A stretch of DNA of 64,000 nt from Chitinophaga ginsengisegetis (GCF_900168065.1 NZ_FUZZ01000002.1:434001-498000), one strand, 5' to 3'; shown: positions 32,661-42,324, numbered from the stretch's first letter. Numbers and translations: made by a program. Notes: generated from the letters alone by a model not told the origin.

Positions 32661-34127
32661 TCACACCTCCTTGATGGCGGAAAGCAGCTCCTGCAACACC
32701 TTCTTTGCATCTCCAAACAGCATGGATGTTTTGGGTTGGAAAAAGAGATCGTTTTCGATACCGGCATATCCCGGTTTCATACTACGTTTATTGACGATCA
32801 CCACTTTTGCGTTTTCAACTTCCAGGATAGGCATCCCGTAAATGGGGCTGGCGGGATCGCTCTTCGCTGCAGGGTTTACCACATCATTGGCCCCTAAGAT
32901 CAATACCGCATCGGTAGTGGGAAATTCAGCGTTGGCATCTTCCATTTCCAATAACTTCTCATAGGGAACATCTGCTTCTGCCAGCAATACATTCATATGC
33001 CCTGGCATACGGCCTGCTACCGGGTGAATAGCGTATTTTACTTCCACGCCTTTTTCTTCCAGCTGCTTCTCCAGCTCGTGACAGGCATGCTGGGCCTGCG
33101 CCACCGCCAATCCGTACCCTGGTACAATGATCACTTTATTGGCATATGCCAGCACTACAGCGGCATCATTCAAACTGATTTCTTTATAGTTACCCTGCTC
33201 CTTCCCGGAGGCCGCAGCACCTGCTGCACCACCGCCAAAAGAGCCTATCAGCACGTTTTTCAGGGAACGATTCATGGCCTTGCACATGAGGATGGTGAGG
33301 ATAGTTCCGGCCGAACCTACCAGGATACCACCCGTGAGCATCACCGGGTTACTGTACAGGAACCCGCCACAGGCCGCGGCTACTCCTGTAAATGAATTCA
33401 ACAGGGAAATCACCACGGGCATATCCGCTCCACCAATCGGCAGCACGAATAACACGCCATAAAACAGCGCCAGCAGGAAAACAACGTAGAACACAATAAG
33501 ACCCGTTCCTGGCGAAATACCAAAGATACACACCAGCCAAACGGATAAACCTACTATCAGTGCCAGTACACCCATATTGAGGAAATGCTGGCCGTTGAAG
33601 GAAAAATCCTTCACCTTTCCCGTGAGCTTTCCCCACGCAACAATGCTGCCCGCGCAGGATACCGCGCCAATGATGAGGCTCAGCAAAATGATGATCACCA
33701 TTCCTTTTGAGGCAGACGACTCCAGTAACTGAAGCGCCAGGTGATCGTCGGAAACAGGTGCGTATAAATTCTTTATCAGTTTGATCAGGTGGTCAAATTC
33801 CACGATAGAAATAAGCGCAGCACATGCCCCACCCATTCCGTTGAACATACTTACCATTTCCGGCATGGCCGTCATCTTCACCTTCTTTGCAGACAACACG
33901 CCGATAACACCACCGATAACCAACCCGGTGAAGATCCAACCATAATTATGCAGGGGGGCATCGTTTACCCGGTAGAGAAAGATAGTGCCGAGAATGGCCA
34001 GCGACATTCCCGCAGCGGCTACCAGGTTGCCTTTGCGGGCAGTATCCGGTTTACTTAACATTTTCAGTCCGAGGATAAAAGTAACAGAGCCGATCAGGTA
34101 GATAATTGATAAAATGCTGGATCCCAT
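32661..34127 (-). CDS. pntB: NAD(P) transhydrogenase subunit beta
   Basis: A 488-residue membrane protein with about nine transmembrane segments followed by a C-terminal NADP-binding domain (dIII, about 310-488). Its motifs are VIIVPGYGLAVAQAQHACHELEKQLEEKG, AIHPVAGRMPGHMNVLLAEADVPYE, LILGANDVVNPAA and VVIVNKRSMKPGYAGIENDLFF. With PntA it couples hydride transfer between NADH and NADP+ to proton entry, supplying NADPH. It is the last gene of the three-gene pnt set. Confidence 0.93.
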   Translation of the reverse strand: MGSSILSIIYLIGSVTFILGLKMLSKPDTARKGNLVAAAGMSLAILGTIFLYRVNDAPLHNYGWIFTGLVIGGVIGVLSAKKVKMTAMPEMVSMFNGMGGACAALISIVEFDHLIKLIKNLYAPVSDDHLALQLLESSASKGMVIIILLSLIIGAVSCAGSIVAWGKLTGKVKDFSFNGQHFLNMGVLALIVGLSVWLVCIFGISPGTGLIVFYVVFLLALFYGVLFVLPIGGADMPVVISLLNSFTGVAAACGGFLYSNPVMLTGGILVGSAGTILTILMCKAMNRSLKNVLIGSFGGGAAGAAASGKEQGNYKEISLNDAAVVLAYANKVIIVPGYGLAVAQAQHACHELEKQLEEKGVEVKYAIHPVAGRMPGHMNVLLAEADVPYEKLLEMEDANAEFPTTDAVLILGANDVVNPAAKSDPASPIYGMPILEVENAKVVIVNKRSMKPGYAGIENDLFFQPKTSMLFGDAKKVLQELLSAIKEV

Positions 34128-34221
34128 AAGTATTATGCTTTTAGCCGTTAGCTTTAAGCTGTTAAACAGTTAGCATCTGTCTGCCGTAAAAAAACAACAG
34201 ATAACGGTAACCATTTACCAG

Positions 34222-34533
34222 CTATTTCTTTTTTCCTTTGAACATTTCCAGCATACGGTCGGTTACCACAAAACCTCCTACGACATTGATCGTACCCAGG
34301 ATCACCGCCAGGAAGCCGATGATCAGCGCGGGATAATTATCCGCTTCCGCCTTCCCCATCACAATGATAGCCCCGATAATTACAACGCCGTGAATAGCGT
34401 TGGCGCCGCTCATCAGCGGTGTATGCAATACAGACGGCACTCTCGAAATCACTTCTATTCCTAAAAAAACAGACAGGATAACGATGTAGATAAGATCGAT
34501 ATGCTGGTGAAGAAAAGTTAAAATATATTCCAT
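34222..34533 (-). CDS. pntAB: NAD(P) transhydrogenase subunit alpha, membrane part
   Basis: A 103-residue protein with three to four transmembrane segments (IDLIYIVILSVFLGIEVIS, AIHGVVIIGAIIVMGK, ALIIGFLAVILGTINVVGGFVV). It corresponds to the C-terminal membrane part of E. coli PntA as a separate subunit. PSGANAIHG-like sequence (LMSGANAIHGVVI) is the family signature. It lies 29 bases after the soluble alpha gene and 94 bases before pntB. Confidence 0.88.
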   Translation of the reverse strand: MEYILTFLHQHIDLIYIVILSVFLGIEVISRVPSVLHTPLMSGANAIHGVVIIGAIIVMGKAEADNYPALIIGFLAVILGTINVVGGFVVTDRMLEMFKGKKK

Positions 34534-34562
34534 GTCAGACAGGTATTTTACGATCTCGACTA

Positions 34563-35693
34563 CTAAGCTGGCTGCATCAGGTTTTTCACACGGTCGTTCA
34601 CAATTTCACCGTTGTGTGTAATACAGGCGCCTTTCACAATATCATCTTCAAAATTCAGGTGCAGTGCTCCTTCTTTTGTCAGTATCAGTTTCAGGAAATT
34701 GAATAGATTTTTTGCATACAACTTACTGGCGTCGGCCGGCATAGTAGCAGGCAGGTTGGAATTTCCGATGATGGTCACTCCTTTGTACTGCACGGTTTCA
34801 TTGTTCTTTGTAGCACTGGTGTTACCGCCCGTGGCGGCGGCAAGATCCACAATCACGGAACCGGGGCGCATACGGTCCAGCATTTCATTACTTACCAGTA
34901 CCGGCGCTGCTTTACCCGGAATTTGCGCAGTGGTGATCACAATATCTGCTTTGGCAATGCTTTCCCCAATACGCTGCTGTTGCTGCTGCTTATATGTTTC
35001 GCTTTGTTCTACCGCATAACCGCCGGCGGAGGAAGCATCTGCGGCTCCTTCCACTTCCACAAATTTGGCACCCAGGCTCATTACTTCTTCTTTCACAGCG
35101 GGCCTGGTATCAAATACTTCCACTACAGCGCCCAAACGGCGGGCGGTGGCAATGGCCTGCAAACCCGCTACACCGGCGCCCAGTATCAATACTTTGGCGG
35201 GAGCAATACTGCCGGCTGCAGTCATAAACATGGGGAAATAACGGGAATAGCTATACGCTGCCAGCAATACTGCCTTATAACCGGCGATATTGGCCTGCGA
35301 ACTAAGCACATCCATTACCTGCGCACGGGTTGTGCGGGGGATAGTATCTAAACTGAAAGCGGTGATATTACGGGACGCCCAGTACTCCACTTCGTTTACG
35401 CGGTACAGTGGTTGCAAAATACCGGCGATAATTTTTCCCGGAGGGATCTGGTCTGTTATCTCTTTTGATGGAGGCTGCAGGGTAAAGATGATATCTGCTC
35501 CGGTGAGGATGCTGGCAGCTGTTTTTATTTCCGCGCCCGCCTGCATATAGGCGTCATCGTTATAAAAAGCATGGTCGCCGGCTCCCTGCTCCACCCACAC
35601 GGTCACCGACATTTGCTGCAGTTGCTTTACTACTTCAGGGACAAGAGACACCCTGGTTTCGCCGTTTTTTTCTTTTAAAATTCCTGCAATCAT
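34563..35693 (-). CDS. pntAA: NAD(P) transhydrogenase subunit alpha, soluble part
   Basis: A 376-residue NAD-binding subunit (dI), related to alanine dehydrogenase. Motifs: AGILKEKNGETRVSLVPE, ITAFSLDTIPRTTRAQVMDVLSSQANIAGY, VLILGAGVAGLQAIATARRLGAVVEVFD (Rossmann, GAGVAG), and VIVDLAAATGGN. In this split arrangement (PntAA, PntAB, PntB) the soluble and membrane parts of alpha are separate, as in Rhodospirillum. It heads the pnt transcript. Confidence 0.93.
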   Translation of the reverse strand: MIAGILKEKNGETRVSLVPEVVKQLQQMSVTVWVEQGAGDHAFYNDDAYMQAGAEIKTAASILTGADIIFTLQPPSKEITDQIPPGKIIAGILQPLYRVNEVEYWASRNITAFSLDTIPRTTRAQVMDVLSSQANIAGYKAVLLAAYSYSRYFPMFMTAAGSIAPAKVLILGAGVAGLQAIATARRLGAVVEVFDTRPAVKEEVMSLGAKFVEVEGAADASSAGGYAVEQSETYKQQQQQRIGESIAKADIVITTAQIPGKAAPVLVSNEMLDRMRPGSVIVDLAAATGGNTSATKNNETVQYKGVTIIGNSNLPATMPADASKLYAKNLFNFLKLILTKEGALHLNFEDDIVKGACITHNGEIVNDRVKNLMQPA

Positions 35694-35753
35694 CTGGTGG
35701 AAATTTATAATGGAATTTAAAGAAAAAACGGCAACAACGAACTATTTTTCTGT

Positions 35754-37100
35754 TTAATTTTTCTTCAGAGAAGCGGCCAAAGCAGCGGCATGTTGCAGTA
35801 AAGCCGGGATGGCTACGCCTTGCAGGTAATTTCCGGAGATATGAATGCCCGGATATTTTTTTTCAAAGTCTTTTACAGCATTCCGCAACTTAACATGACC
35901 TATATTCAGCTGCGGGATGGCCTTGTTCCAGGTACTGAACCGCTGCATCACCGGTGGGGCCGACAGGTGCAGTAAAGAGCGTACTTCCGAAACTACCTGC
36001 TGCTGCAGGGTTTCCGGGGGCATCTGGTCAAACAGGCTTTCCTGCCTCGCACCTCCCAGGAATACGGTAAACAGGATTTTGCCCGCGGGGGCTTTATCCG
36101 GGAAGATAGCAGAGTTGCAGATAGCGCCGAGGAAATGCATATTTTCCGCATTGGGCACCAGGAAGCCAAAGCCTTCCAGCGGCTGTGGCAGCGCGGCGGC
36201 GTCAAAGCCCAGGTGCAGCACACCCATGCGGGGGTAATGAATATTGTTTAACAAGGCAGCAGTAGCCGCATCGAGGTGGGTAATGGTTTCTGCCGTGCTG
36301 TATGCCGGGGTGGTCAGTACAACTTTTGAAGCGGTATAGCTTTCTGATACCCCGTTTTCCACCGCACTCACAATATATCCGCCATTGGCGGCAGTGATGC
36401 CGGTTACGTTGCAGTTAAAGCGTACCGGGGTGGTCAGCAATTGATGTAAACGGTTTGTGAGCAACTGGTTGCCGCCTTTGAAGCTGATGATTTTCCGGCC
36501 GCCCATAGCGCCCTTATCTTTCATCAGCCCTTTGGTAACGCTGCCGTATTCCCGCTCCCACCGCGGGAGTGCGGGCAATACTTCCGCTACGCTCATCAGG
36601 TCGGGATTACCGGCATAGATGCCTGATAATACCGGGTCAAAAACATATTCGGCAATCTCTTTATTAAATCTTCTTGTTACAAAATCACTCACTGTTTCTT
36701 CTCCTGCTACCGTGGCCGGTTTACGGAAGCGCTCTGTAAACAGCCGCCACTTGCTGCCGCGGCTCAGGTATGGAGAAGCCATGATTTTGAAAGGATGTGG
36801 GGAAACCGCATGTAGTTGGTGTCTTCTTACCAGGAAGCGGTTTTTGCTGGCGGCGCTGGCCTGCAGAATTTCTTTATCAAGACCCAGTTCTGTAAAATAC
36901 TGCAGCAGTTCCGGCGACGCTGCGATGGTGTTGGCGCCTGCATCCAGCTCAAAACCATTTTCCCGTATAGATTTCATTACACCACCGGTATGATCAGAAA
37001 CCTCCAGTACCTGGTATGGCACCTGCAGTTTCTGCAATTCATATGCAATACTCAGCCCGGACAGACCGGCGCCGACAATCAATACGGGTTGATCAGACAT
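35754..37100 (-). CDS. hemG: Protoporphyrinogen oxidase, HemY-type
   Basis: A 448-residue FAD enzyme that oxidises protoporphyrinogen IX to protoporphyrin IX with oxygen. The N-terminal FAD motif is VLIVGAGLSGLSIAYEL, then TGGVMKSIRENGFELDAGANTI. Further motifs are DPVLSGIYAGNPDLMSV and the C-terminal YPGIHISGNYLQGVAI. It follows hemH by nine bases in the same direction. It is called hemY or hemG depending on the naming scheme; here it is the O2-dependent flavoprotein type. A cytoplasmic membrane-associated location is known for the family. Confidence 0.9.
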   Translation of the reverse strand: MSDQPVLIVGAGLSGLSIAYELQKLQVPYQVLEVSDHTGGVMKSIRENGFELDAGANTIAASPELLQYFTELGLDKEILQASAASKNRFLVRRHQLHAVSPHPFKIMASPYLSRGSKWRLFTERFRKPATVAGEETVSDFVTRRFNKEIAEYVFDPVLSGIYAGNPDLMSVAEVLPALPRWEREYGSVTKGLMKDKGAMGGRKIISFKGGNQLLTNRLHQLLTTPVRFNCNVTGITAANGGYIVSAVENGVSESYTASKVVLTTPAYSTAETITHLDAATAALLNNIHYPRMGVLHLGFDAAALPQPLEGFGFLVPNAENMHFLGAICNSAIFPDKAPAGKILFTVFLGGARQESLFDQMPPETLQQQVVSEVRSLLHLSAPPVMQRFSTWNKAIPQLNIGHVKLRNAVKDFEKKYPGIHISGNYLQGVAIPALLQHAAALAASLKKN

Positions 37101-37109
37101 ATGATAAAT

Positions 37110-38153
37110 TTAAACGGCTTCAGTTGCGATTATCTGCGTGCAATATTTAACCACTGCTTTTACCCATAACGGGTGAATATTCAAACACGGAATCATAGTA
37201 AAAGATTCGCCGCCACTGTTCAGGAAAGAATGTTTTCCTTCCACAGCTATCTCCTCCAGTGTTTCAAGGCAATCTGAAACAAAAGCAGGACACACGATGA
37301 GCAGTCGTTTTTTGCCTTCAGCCGGCAGTGTTTCCAGCAAACCGGCGGTGTAGGGCTTCAGCCATTCTTCACGGCCAAGTCTTGATTGAAAAGAGATACC
37401 CCATTTTTCCCGCGGCAGTCCCAGCTTTTCCGCTACCAGCTCAGTAGTAACCGTGATCTGGTGACGGTAGCAATAATCATGTGCGGGTGACTTTACATGA
37501 CAGCAATCATTCACCTTCATGCAATGCGCACCGGTAGGATCGGCTTTACGCATATGCCTTTCCGGTAATCCATGATAACTGAATAATACGTAATCATAGT
37601 CCTGCTGAAGATATGGACGCATGCTTTCAGTAAGTGCATTGATATAATCCGGTTCATCATAAAACGGAGGCACTACCGACAGCTTGAATTTATATTTTTT
37701 CTTTTTATAGACTTCCTGCGCGTATTCCACGGCTGTTTCATAAGAAGACATGGCATAATGCGGATACAGGGGCAACAGCACCACTTCTTTCAGACCAGGA
37801 TTTTGTTTGAGCAGGTTGTCGTAAGCCACCTGCGGATGCGGGTTACCATAACGCATGGCTATTTCCACCGGGATTTCCATGTCGTTCTGCACTGCCATCT
37901 GCAGCTGCTTTGTTAAGGCTACCAATGGCGATCCTTCTTCCCACCAGATAGATTCATAAGCCCTGGCAGATTGCTCCGCACGTTTTGGCACAATGATACC
38001 TTCAATTAAGATCTTGCGGAACAACCACGGATAATCAATTACACGCTTGTCCATCAGGAACTCATTCAGATAACGCTTAACATCCGGCACGGCGGTAGAA
38101 TCAGGCGATCCGAGGTTCATTAATACTATTCCAACATCAGATTTAGATACCAT
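37110..38153 (-). CDS. hemH: Ferrochelatase
   Basis: About 347 residues from the chosen ATG. It inserts ferrous iron into protoporphyrin IX. Motifs: VGIVLMNLGSPDS, EFLMDKRVIDYPWLFRK, LPLYPHYAMSSYE, YVLFSYHGLPERHMRKADPTGAHC with the metal-related His, WGISFQSRLGREEWLKPYT and VCPAFVSDCLETLEEIAVEG. The open frame runs to 38213, but the ATG at 38153 (MVSKSDVGIVLMN) fits the family start and lies 17 bases after a -7 element (TACTTTTG). It heads a hemH-hemG pair diverging from hemA. Confidence 0.93.
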   Translation of the reverse strand: MVSKSDVGIVLMNLGSPDSTAVPDVKRYLNEFLMDKRVIDYPWLFRKILIEGIIVPKRAEQSARAYESIWWEEGSPLVALTKQLQMAVQNDMEIPVEIAMRYGNPHPQVAYDNLLKQNPGLKEVVLLPLYPHYAMSSYETAVEYAQEVYKKKKYKFKLSVVPPFYDEPDYINALTESMRPYLQQDYDYVLFSYHGLPERHMRKADPTGAHCMKVNDCCHVKSPAHDYCYRHQITVTTELVAEKLGLPREKWGISFQSRLGREEWLKPYTAGLLETLPAEGKKRLLIVCPAFVSDCLETLEEIAVEGKHSFLNSGGESFTMIPCLNIHPLWVKAVVKYCTQIIATEAV

Positions 38154-38169
38154 TTCTTTTAAATTGGTG

Positions 38170-38177
38170 CAAAAGTA
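38170..38177 (-). promoter_or_regulatory. -7 element of hemH
   Basis: CAAAAGTA on the plus strand reads TACTTTTG on the minus strand, 17 bases before the hemH ATG. It rules out the longer reading frame as the translated product. Confidence 0.45.
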
Positions 38178-38227
38178 AGCAAAAAGCCGAAAGCGAAAAG
38201 CATTATAGTCCACGTATAGCCAGGCTG

Positions 38228-38319
38228 ATTAGTGTCATTCTTTTGTAAAGGCAAAACCTGATAAAAATCATTTTTTCGTCGTAATGATTACCAGTAGTAG
38301 AAATGACACACTAATGACA
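38228..38319. repeat. Nested inverted repeat between hemH and hemA
   Basis: ATTAGTGTCATT (38228-38239) pairs with 38302-38315 with a two-base bulge. An inner AATCATT (38266-38272) pairs with AATGATT (38283-38289). The heptamer AATGACA or its complement TGTCATT occurs three times: 38233-38239, 38302-38308 and 38313-38319. It sits between the divergent heme promoters and could be an operator or an old palindromic element. Confidence 0.4.
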
Positions 38320-38329
38320 GCTAACCCCT

Positions 38330-38358
38330 TTTGTTTGGGACGTATGAAAGTACTTTTG
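38330..38358 (+). promoter_or_regulatory. Promoter of the hemA-hemL operon
   Basis: TTTG (38330-38333), a 17-base spacer and TACTTTTG (38351-38358) match the Bacteroidota -33/-7 consensus. The hemA ATG lies 24 bases after the -7 element. Confidence 0.65.
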
Positions 38359-38381
38359 CAACCGGAAGCTTATACAAAAAC

Positions 38382-39635
38382 ATGCAGGTCAGTCATTCAA
38401 AAGAAATAGCAAATTTTCATATCGTTGGCATCAACTATAAGAAAACAGACGCTGCTATCAGGGGATTATACGCCATCAATCCGGCTCAGTATCAACAACT
38501 CCTGGAGCATGCCAGGGTAGTGCAATTAGACGATCTCTTTGTGCTCTCTACATGTAACAGAACGGAAGTATACGGATTTGCAGCGAACCCGGGGCAGTTG
38601 ATAGATTTGCTTTGCAGGGAATCAAACGGCGACAGAAGCCAGTTGGAAGAATTAGCCTATACCAAGTCAGGAGAAGAAGCGATCAGGCATTTGTACCAGG
38701 TAGGTACCGGTCTTGACTCCCAGATTCTCGGCGACTACGAAATCATAGGTCAGATCCGTAATGCCACTAAGTTTGCCAAAGCGCATCACAGCCTGGGCAG
38801 CTTCCTGGAAAGGCTTGTTAACAGCGTTTTACAGGTTTCCAAACTCATCAAAACTGAAACAGGACTCAGCAAAGGCACGGTATCAGTGGCTTTTGCCACC
38901 GTGAGAATGCTGGAACGCATCTGTCCTGATATAAAAGATAAAAAAATTGTATTGCTGGGTGTAGGTAAAATAGGCCGCAACACCTGCAAGAACATGATCG
39001 AATACCTCGGCGTAAAAGAAGTAACCCTCATTAACCGCACCCTGCAGGTGGCCGCCGAATTCGCCGGCCAGCACGGACTGAAATACGCTCCCATCGAAGA
39101 TATGGTAAGCGAAATGCAGCAGGCAGATGTGATACTCGTTGCTTCCAATGCCCCACACCCAACAGTGCTGGCAGAACATCTCCGCAATACTTCTCCAAAA
39201 CTCATCGTCGACTTATCCATTCCTTTCAATGTGGAAGCGGCTGTAGGTGAACTCCCGCATATCACCCTCGTGAATGTGGATGAACTCTCCAAAGTACAGG
39301 ATGAAACCCTGCAAAACAGGCTGGGAGAAGTACCAAAGGCAATCTCCATCATCGACGAACATATGGAGGAATTCCTTTACTGGTACAAAATGCGCAAACA
39401 CGCAGTAGTACTGAAAGCCGTAAAAGATAAACTGCAGGAAATACATACCCGCGAAATACAGCAACAGAAAAACGGCGGTCACTACAACATGGAAGACATC
39501 GAACTCGTATCTTCCCGCATCATACAAAAAATGATTAATCTCATGGCTGGTAAAGTACGCAAGGAAACAGACAAAAGCGACCAGTACATCGCCATGATCA
39601 ACGATATTTTTGAGACCGGAGTTAACCAGGAATAA
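38382..39635 (+). CDS. hemA: Glutamyl-tRNA reductase
   Basis: About 417 residues. First step of the C5 heme pathway: reduces Glu-tRNA to glutamate-1-semialdehyde with NADPH. The catalytic Cys is in VLSTCNRTEVYGF. LGVGKIGRNTCKNM is the NADPH Rossmann motif. GDYEIIGQIRNATKFA and LIVDLSIPFNVEAAV are also typical, and a C-terminal helical dimerisation domain follows. The frame runs upstream to a TTG at 38331, but the promoter overlaps that region, so ATG 38382 (MQVSHSKEIANFH) is the start. It is first in a seven-gene heme operon. Confidence 0.93.
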   Translation: MQVSHSKEIANFHIVGINYKKTDAAIRGLYAINPAQYQQLLEHARVVQLDDLFVLSTCNRTEVYGFAANPGQLIDLLCRESNGDRSQLEELAYTKSGEEAIRHLYQVGTGLDSQILGDYEIIGQIRNATKFAKAHHSLGSFLERLVNSVLQVSKLIKTETGLSKGTVSVAFATVRMLERICPDIKDKKIVLLGVGKIGRNTCKNMIEYLGVKEVTLINRTLQVAAEFAGQHGLKYAPIEDMVSEMQQADVILVASNAPHPTVLAEHLRNTSPKLIVDLSIPFNVEAAVGELPHITLVNVDELSKVQDETLQNRLGEVPKAISIIDEHMEEFLYWYKMRKHAVVLKAVKDKLQEIHTREIQQQKNGGHYNMEDIELVSSRIIQKMINLMAGKVRKETDKSDQYIAMINDIFETGVNQE

Positions 39636-39639
39636 ACAA

Positions 39640-40560
39640 ATGGATAAAGTTATCAGGATAGGCACAAGAGAAAGTCAGCTGGCCTTGTGGCAGGCAAACC
39701 AGGTAAATGATCTGCTCACCGCACAAGGTTACCGTACAGAACTGGTACCCATCAAAAGCGAAGGAGATATAGACCTGGTAACACCCCTGTATGAAATAGG
39801 CGTACAGGGCATCTTCACAAAAAGCCTCGACCTGGCATTGCTCAATAACCGTATAGACATTGCCGTTCACTCCTTCAAAGACGTTCCTACACAGCTTCCT
39901 AAGCAAATTGTACATGCCGCTATCCTGCAACGCGGGCCGGTAAAAGATTTGCTGGTATATAAAAACGATACTAACTTCCTTTCACAACCGGATTATATAG
40001 CTAACATCGCTACCAGCAGCGTACGCCGTAAAGCACAGTGGCTGCGGAAATATCCACAGCACCACCTGCATAACCTGCGTGGCAATGTTAATACCCGCTT
40101 GAGAAAACTGGCGGAAGAAAACTGGGACGGCGCCATTTTCGCGGTAGCCGGACTGGAAAGGATCAACGTACGTCCTGCTAATTCCATTGATCTCGACTGG
40201 ATGCTGCCAGCTCCCGCACAGGGCGCAGTGGTGGCAGTGTGCAGGGAAGATGATCAATTTTGCCTGGATGCATGCGCTGCTTTTAATCATGCAGATACCG
40301 CCCTCGCCACACACATTGAACGCGAATTTTTACGTACCCTGATGGGCGGATGCACCACCCCCATCAGCGCTTACGCTTATATACAAAACAATCACATACA
40401 TTTCAGCGGCGAACTGTGCAGCCTGGATGGCGCCCGGTTCTTCACTGTTTCACGCGAAGTACCATCGGAACAGGCCCAACACCTCGGACAGGAAGCTGCA
40501 GAAGATATTATGGCGCAGGGTGGCGCTGAAATAGTAGCACAGATCAGAAATGCTAAATGA
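39640..40560 (+). CDS. hemC: Hydroxymethylbilane synthase (porphobilinogen deaminase)
   Basis: About 306 residues. It polymerises four porphobilinogens to hydroxymethylbilane. Features: IRIGTRESQLALWQANQV, FTKSLDLALL, DIAVHSFKDVPTQLP, VRRKAQWL, LRGNVNTRLRKL and the dipyrromethane-cofactor Cys in LMGGCTTPISAYA. ATG 39640 lies four bases after the hemA stop and is preferred over an upstream start at 39610 that overlaps hemA. The end overlaps hemD by 11 bases. Confidence 0.94.
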   Translation: MDKVIRIGTRESQLALWQANQVNDLLTAQGYRTELVPIKSEGDIDLVTPLYEIGVQGIFTKSLDLALLNNRIDIAVHSFKDVPTQLPKQIVHAAILQRGPVKDLLVYKNDTNFLSQPDYIANIATSSVRRKAQWLRKYPQHHLHNLRGNVNTRLRKLAEENWDGAIFAVAGLERINVRPANSIDLDWMLPAPAQGAVVAVCREDDQFCLDACAAFNHADTALATHIEREFLRTLMGGCTTPISAYAYIQNNHIHFSGELCSLDGARFFTVSREVPSEQAQHLGQEAAEDIMAQGGAEIVAQIRNAK

Positions 40561-41293
40561 TAAATACCGCATATTAAGCACCAGGCATTTAACAGACAGC
40601 TCTGTGGCTGTTGCTGGTGAAAGTGGTATACACATAGATGTACAGGATTTTATACAGATAAAGCCGCTTCTCAATGAAGCACTGTTAGGCGAAGAGCATA
40701 TGGCACAGATTTTCCGTCCGGAAGCTGTACATGTGTTCACCAGTGCCAATGCAGCGAGAATACTGGCCAAATATTATTTGCACCAGGATGATACGTTTTA
40801 TGTAATCAGCGAGCCAAATATCTGCTGTATTTCCGGGAGCACCAGGAAAGCAGTGGAAAACGTGTTCACTGATTGTAAGATCTTAGCGGAATCCCCTTAT
40901 GGCAGCGAACTTGCTAAGGCCATTATACAAATCGGCAATATTACTTCCGTTAATTTTTTCTGCGGAAATATCCGGAGAAACGAATTACCGGATGCATTGC
41001 AAAAGGCTGGTATTGAAGTAAAGGAGTTCGTGATCTACGAAAATATTCCTGCACCCGCTGTAACAGCCGATGATTACGACGGCGTATTATTTTTCAGTCC
41101 CAGCGCCGTAAAAAGCTACCTGTCTGCCAACAGGCTGAATAGTAAAACCGTTTGCTTCGCCATTGGCAGAACAACCGCCACCGAACTGAGAGAACACACC
41201 GATAACAAAATTATAATGAGCACCGATATCAGCGAAGAAAGCATGGTGCAAACTGCTATATTTTATTTTAACAACATTAACTGCTACGAATGA
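40550..41293 (+). CDS. hemD: Uroporphyrinogen-III synthase
   Basis: A 247-residue enzyme that closes and inverts ring D to make uroporphyrinogen III. The family is poorly conserved; visible markers are VHVFTSANAARILAKYY (VFTS-NAV type), the paired Rossmann-like halves, and DGVLFFSPSAVKSYLSAN near the C-terminus with FAIGRTTATEL. The assignment is strengthened by location between hemC (11-base overlap) and hemE (4-base ATGA overlap). Confidence 0.88.
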   Translation: MLNDKYRILSTRHLTDSSVAVAGESGIHIDVQDFIQIKPLLNEALLGEEHMAQIFRPEAVHVFTSANAARILAKYYLHQDDTFYVISEPNICCISGSTRKAVENVFTDCKILAESPYGSELAKAIIQIGNITSVNFFCGNIRRNELPDALQKAGIEVKEFVIYENIPAPAVTADDYDGVLFFSPSAVKSYLSANRLNSKTVCFAIGRTTATELREHTDNKIIMSTDISEESMVQTAIFYFNNINCYE

Positions 41294-42318
41294 GCGCATT
41301 GAAGAACGACTTATTGCTGAAGGCCCTTAAAGGCGAAACTGTTTCCCGCACACCGGTATGGATGATGCGTCAGGCTGGTCGCTATTTACCGGATTATATC
41401 AAACTGCGTGATAAATATACGTTCTTTGAACGCTGCGAAAACCCGGAGCTGGCAACAGAAATAACGGTGATGCCGGTAGACCAGGTGGGCGTTGATGCTG
41501 CTATTATCTTCTCCGATATCCTCGTGGTTCCACAGGCAATGGGCATGGAAGTACAGCTGGTGGAAAAAGTAGGACCACTGCTGCCCGCTCCCATTAAAAC
41601 CGCGCAGGATCTGCAACGTTTATGCGTTCCCGATGTACAGGAAAGACTGCACTATGTATTTGATGCACTGAAGCTCACCAAAAAAACACTGGATGGCAGG
41701 GTACCGCTGATAGGCTTTGGTGGCGCGCCCTGGACCTTGCTCTGCTACATGGTACAAGGCAAGGGTTCCAAAACTTTTGATGAAGCAAAAGCATTCTGCT
41801 ATCAGCAGCCTGCCGTAGCACATCAGTTGTTGCAGATGATCACCGATACCACCATCGCTTACCTGAAAGCACAGGTAGCCGCAGGCGCTGATACCGTACA
41901 GGTATTTGACTCCTGGGGCGGGCTGCTCAGTCCGCAGGATTTTGAAGTATTCTCTTTACAATATATCCGCCAGATAGTTGCCGCGATGAAGGATGTTTGT
42001 CCTACTATCGTATTTGCCAAAGGCGCCTGGTTTGCCCTGGAAGACATGGCCGCTACCGGCGCGCACGGACTGGGTATCGATTGGTGTATTAAACCGGAAC
42101 TGGCCCGCCAGTTTGCCGGCAGCAACATCACCCTGCAGGGAAACTTTGATCCCGCTAAATTGCTGGCGCCTATTCCTGAAATTGAAAAGGCCGTAAAGGA
42201 AATGCTGAAAGGCTTTGGCAGACAGCGTTACATTGCCAACCTCGGACATGGTATCTTACCAAATGTTCCGGTTGATCACGCCAAAGCGTTCGTAGAAACA
42301 GTTAAAGCACACGGATAA
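41290..42318 (+). CDS. hemE: Uroporphyrinogen decarboxylase
   Basis: A 342-residue cytoplasmic enzyme that removes four acetate carboxyls from uroporphyrinogen III to give coproporphyrinogen III. The N-terminal signature PVWMMRQAGRYLPDY is present, with FSDILVVPQAMGM (catalytic Asp), GFGGAPWTLLCYMVQGKGSK, VQVFDSWGGLLS and IANLGHGILPNVPVDH. The ATG overlaps the hemD stop as ATGA, which indicates translational coupling. Confidence 0.95.
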   Translation: MSALKNDLLLKALKGETVSRTPVWMMRQAGRYLPDYIKLRDKYTFFERCENPELATEITVMPVDQVGVDAAIIFSDILVVPQAMGMEVQLVEKVGPLLPAPIKTAQDLQRLCVPDVQERLHYVFDALKLTKKTLDGRVPLIGFGGAPWTLLCYMVQGKGSKTFDEAKAFCYQQPAVAHQLLQMITDTTIAYLKAQVAAGADTVQVFDSWGGLLSPQDFEVFSLQYIRQIVAAMKDVCPTIVFAKGAWFALEDMAATGAHGLGIDWCIKPELARQFAGSNITLQGNFDPAKLLAPIPEIEKAVKEMLKGFGRQRYIANLGHGILPNVPVDHAKAFVETVKAHG

Positions 42319-42324
42319 TTAACC

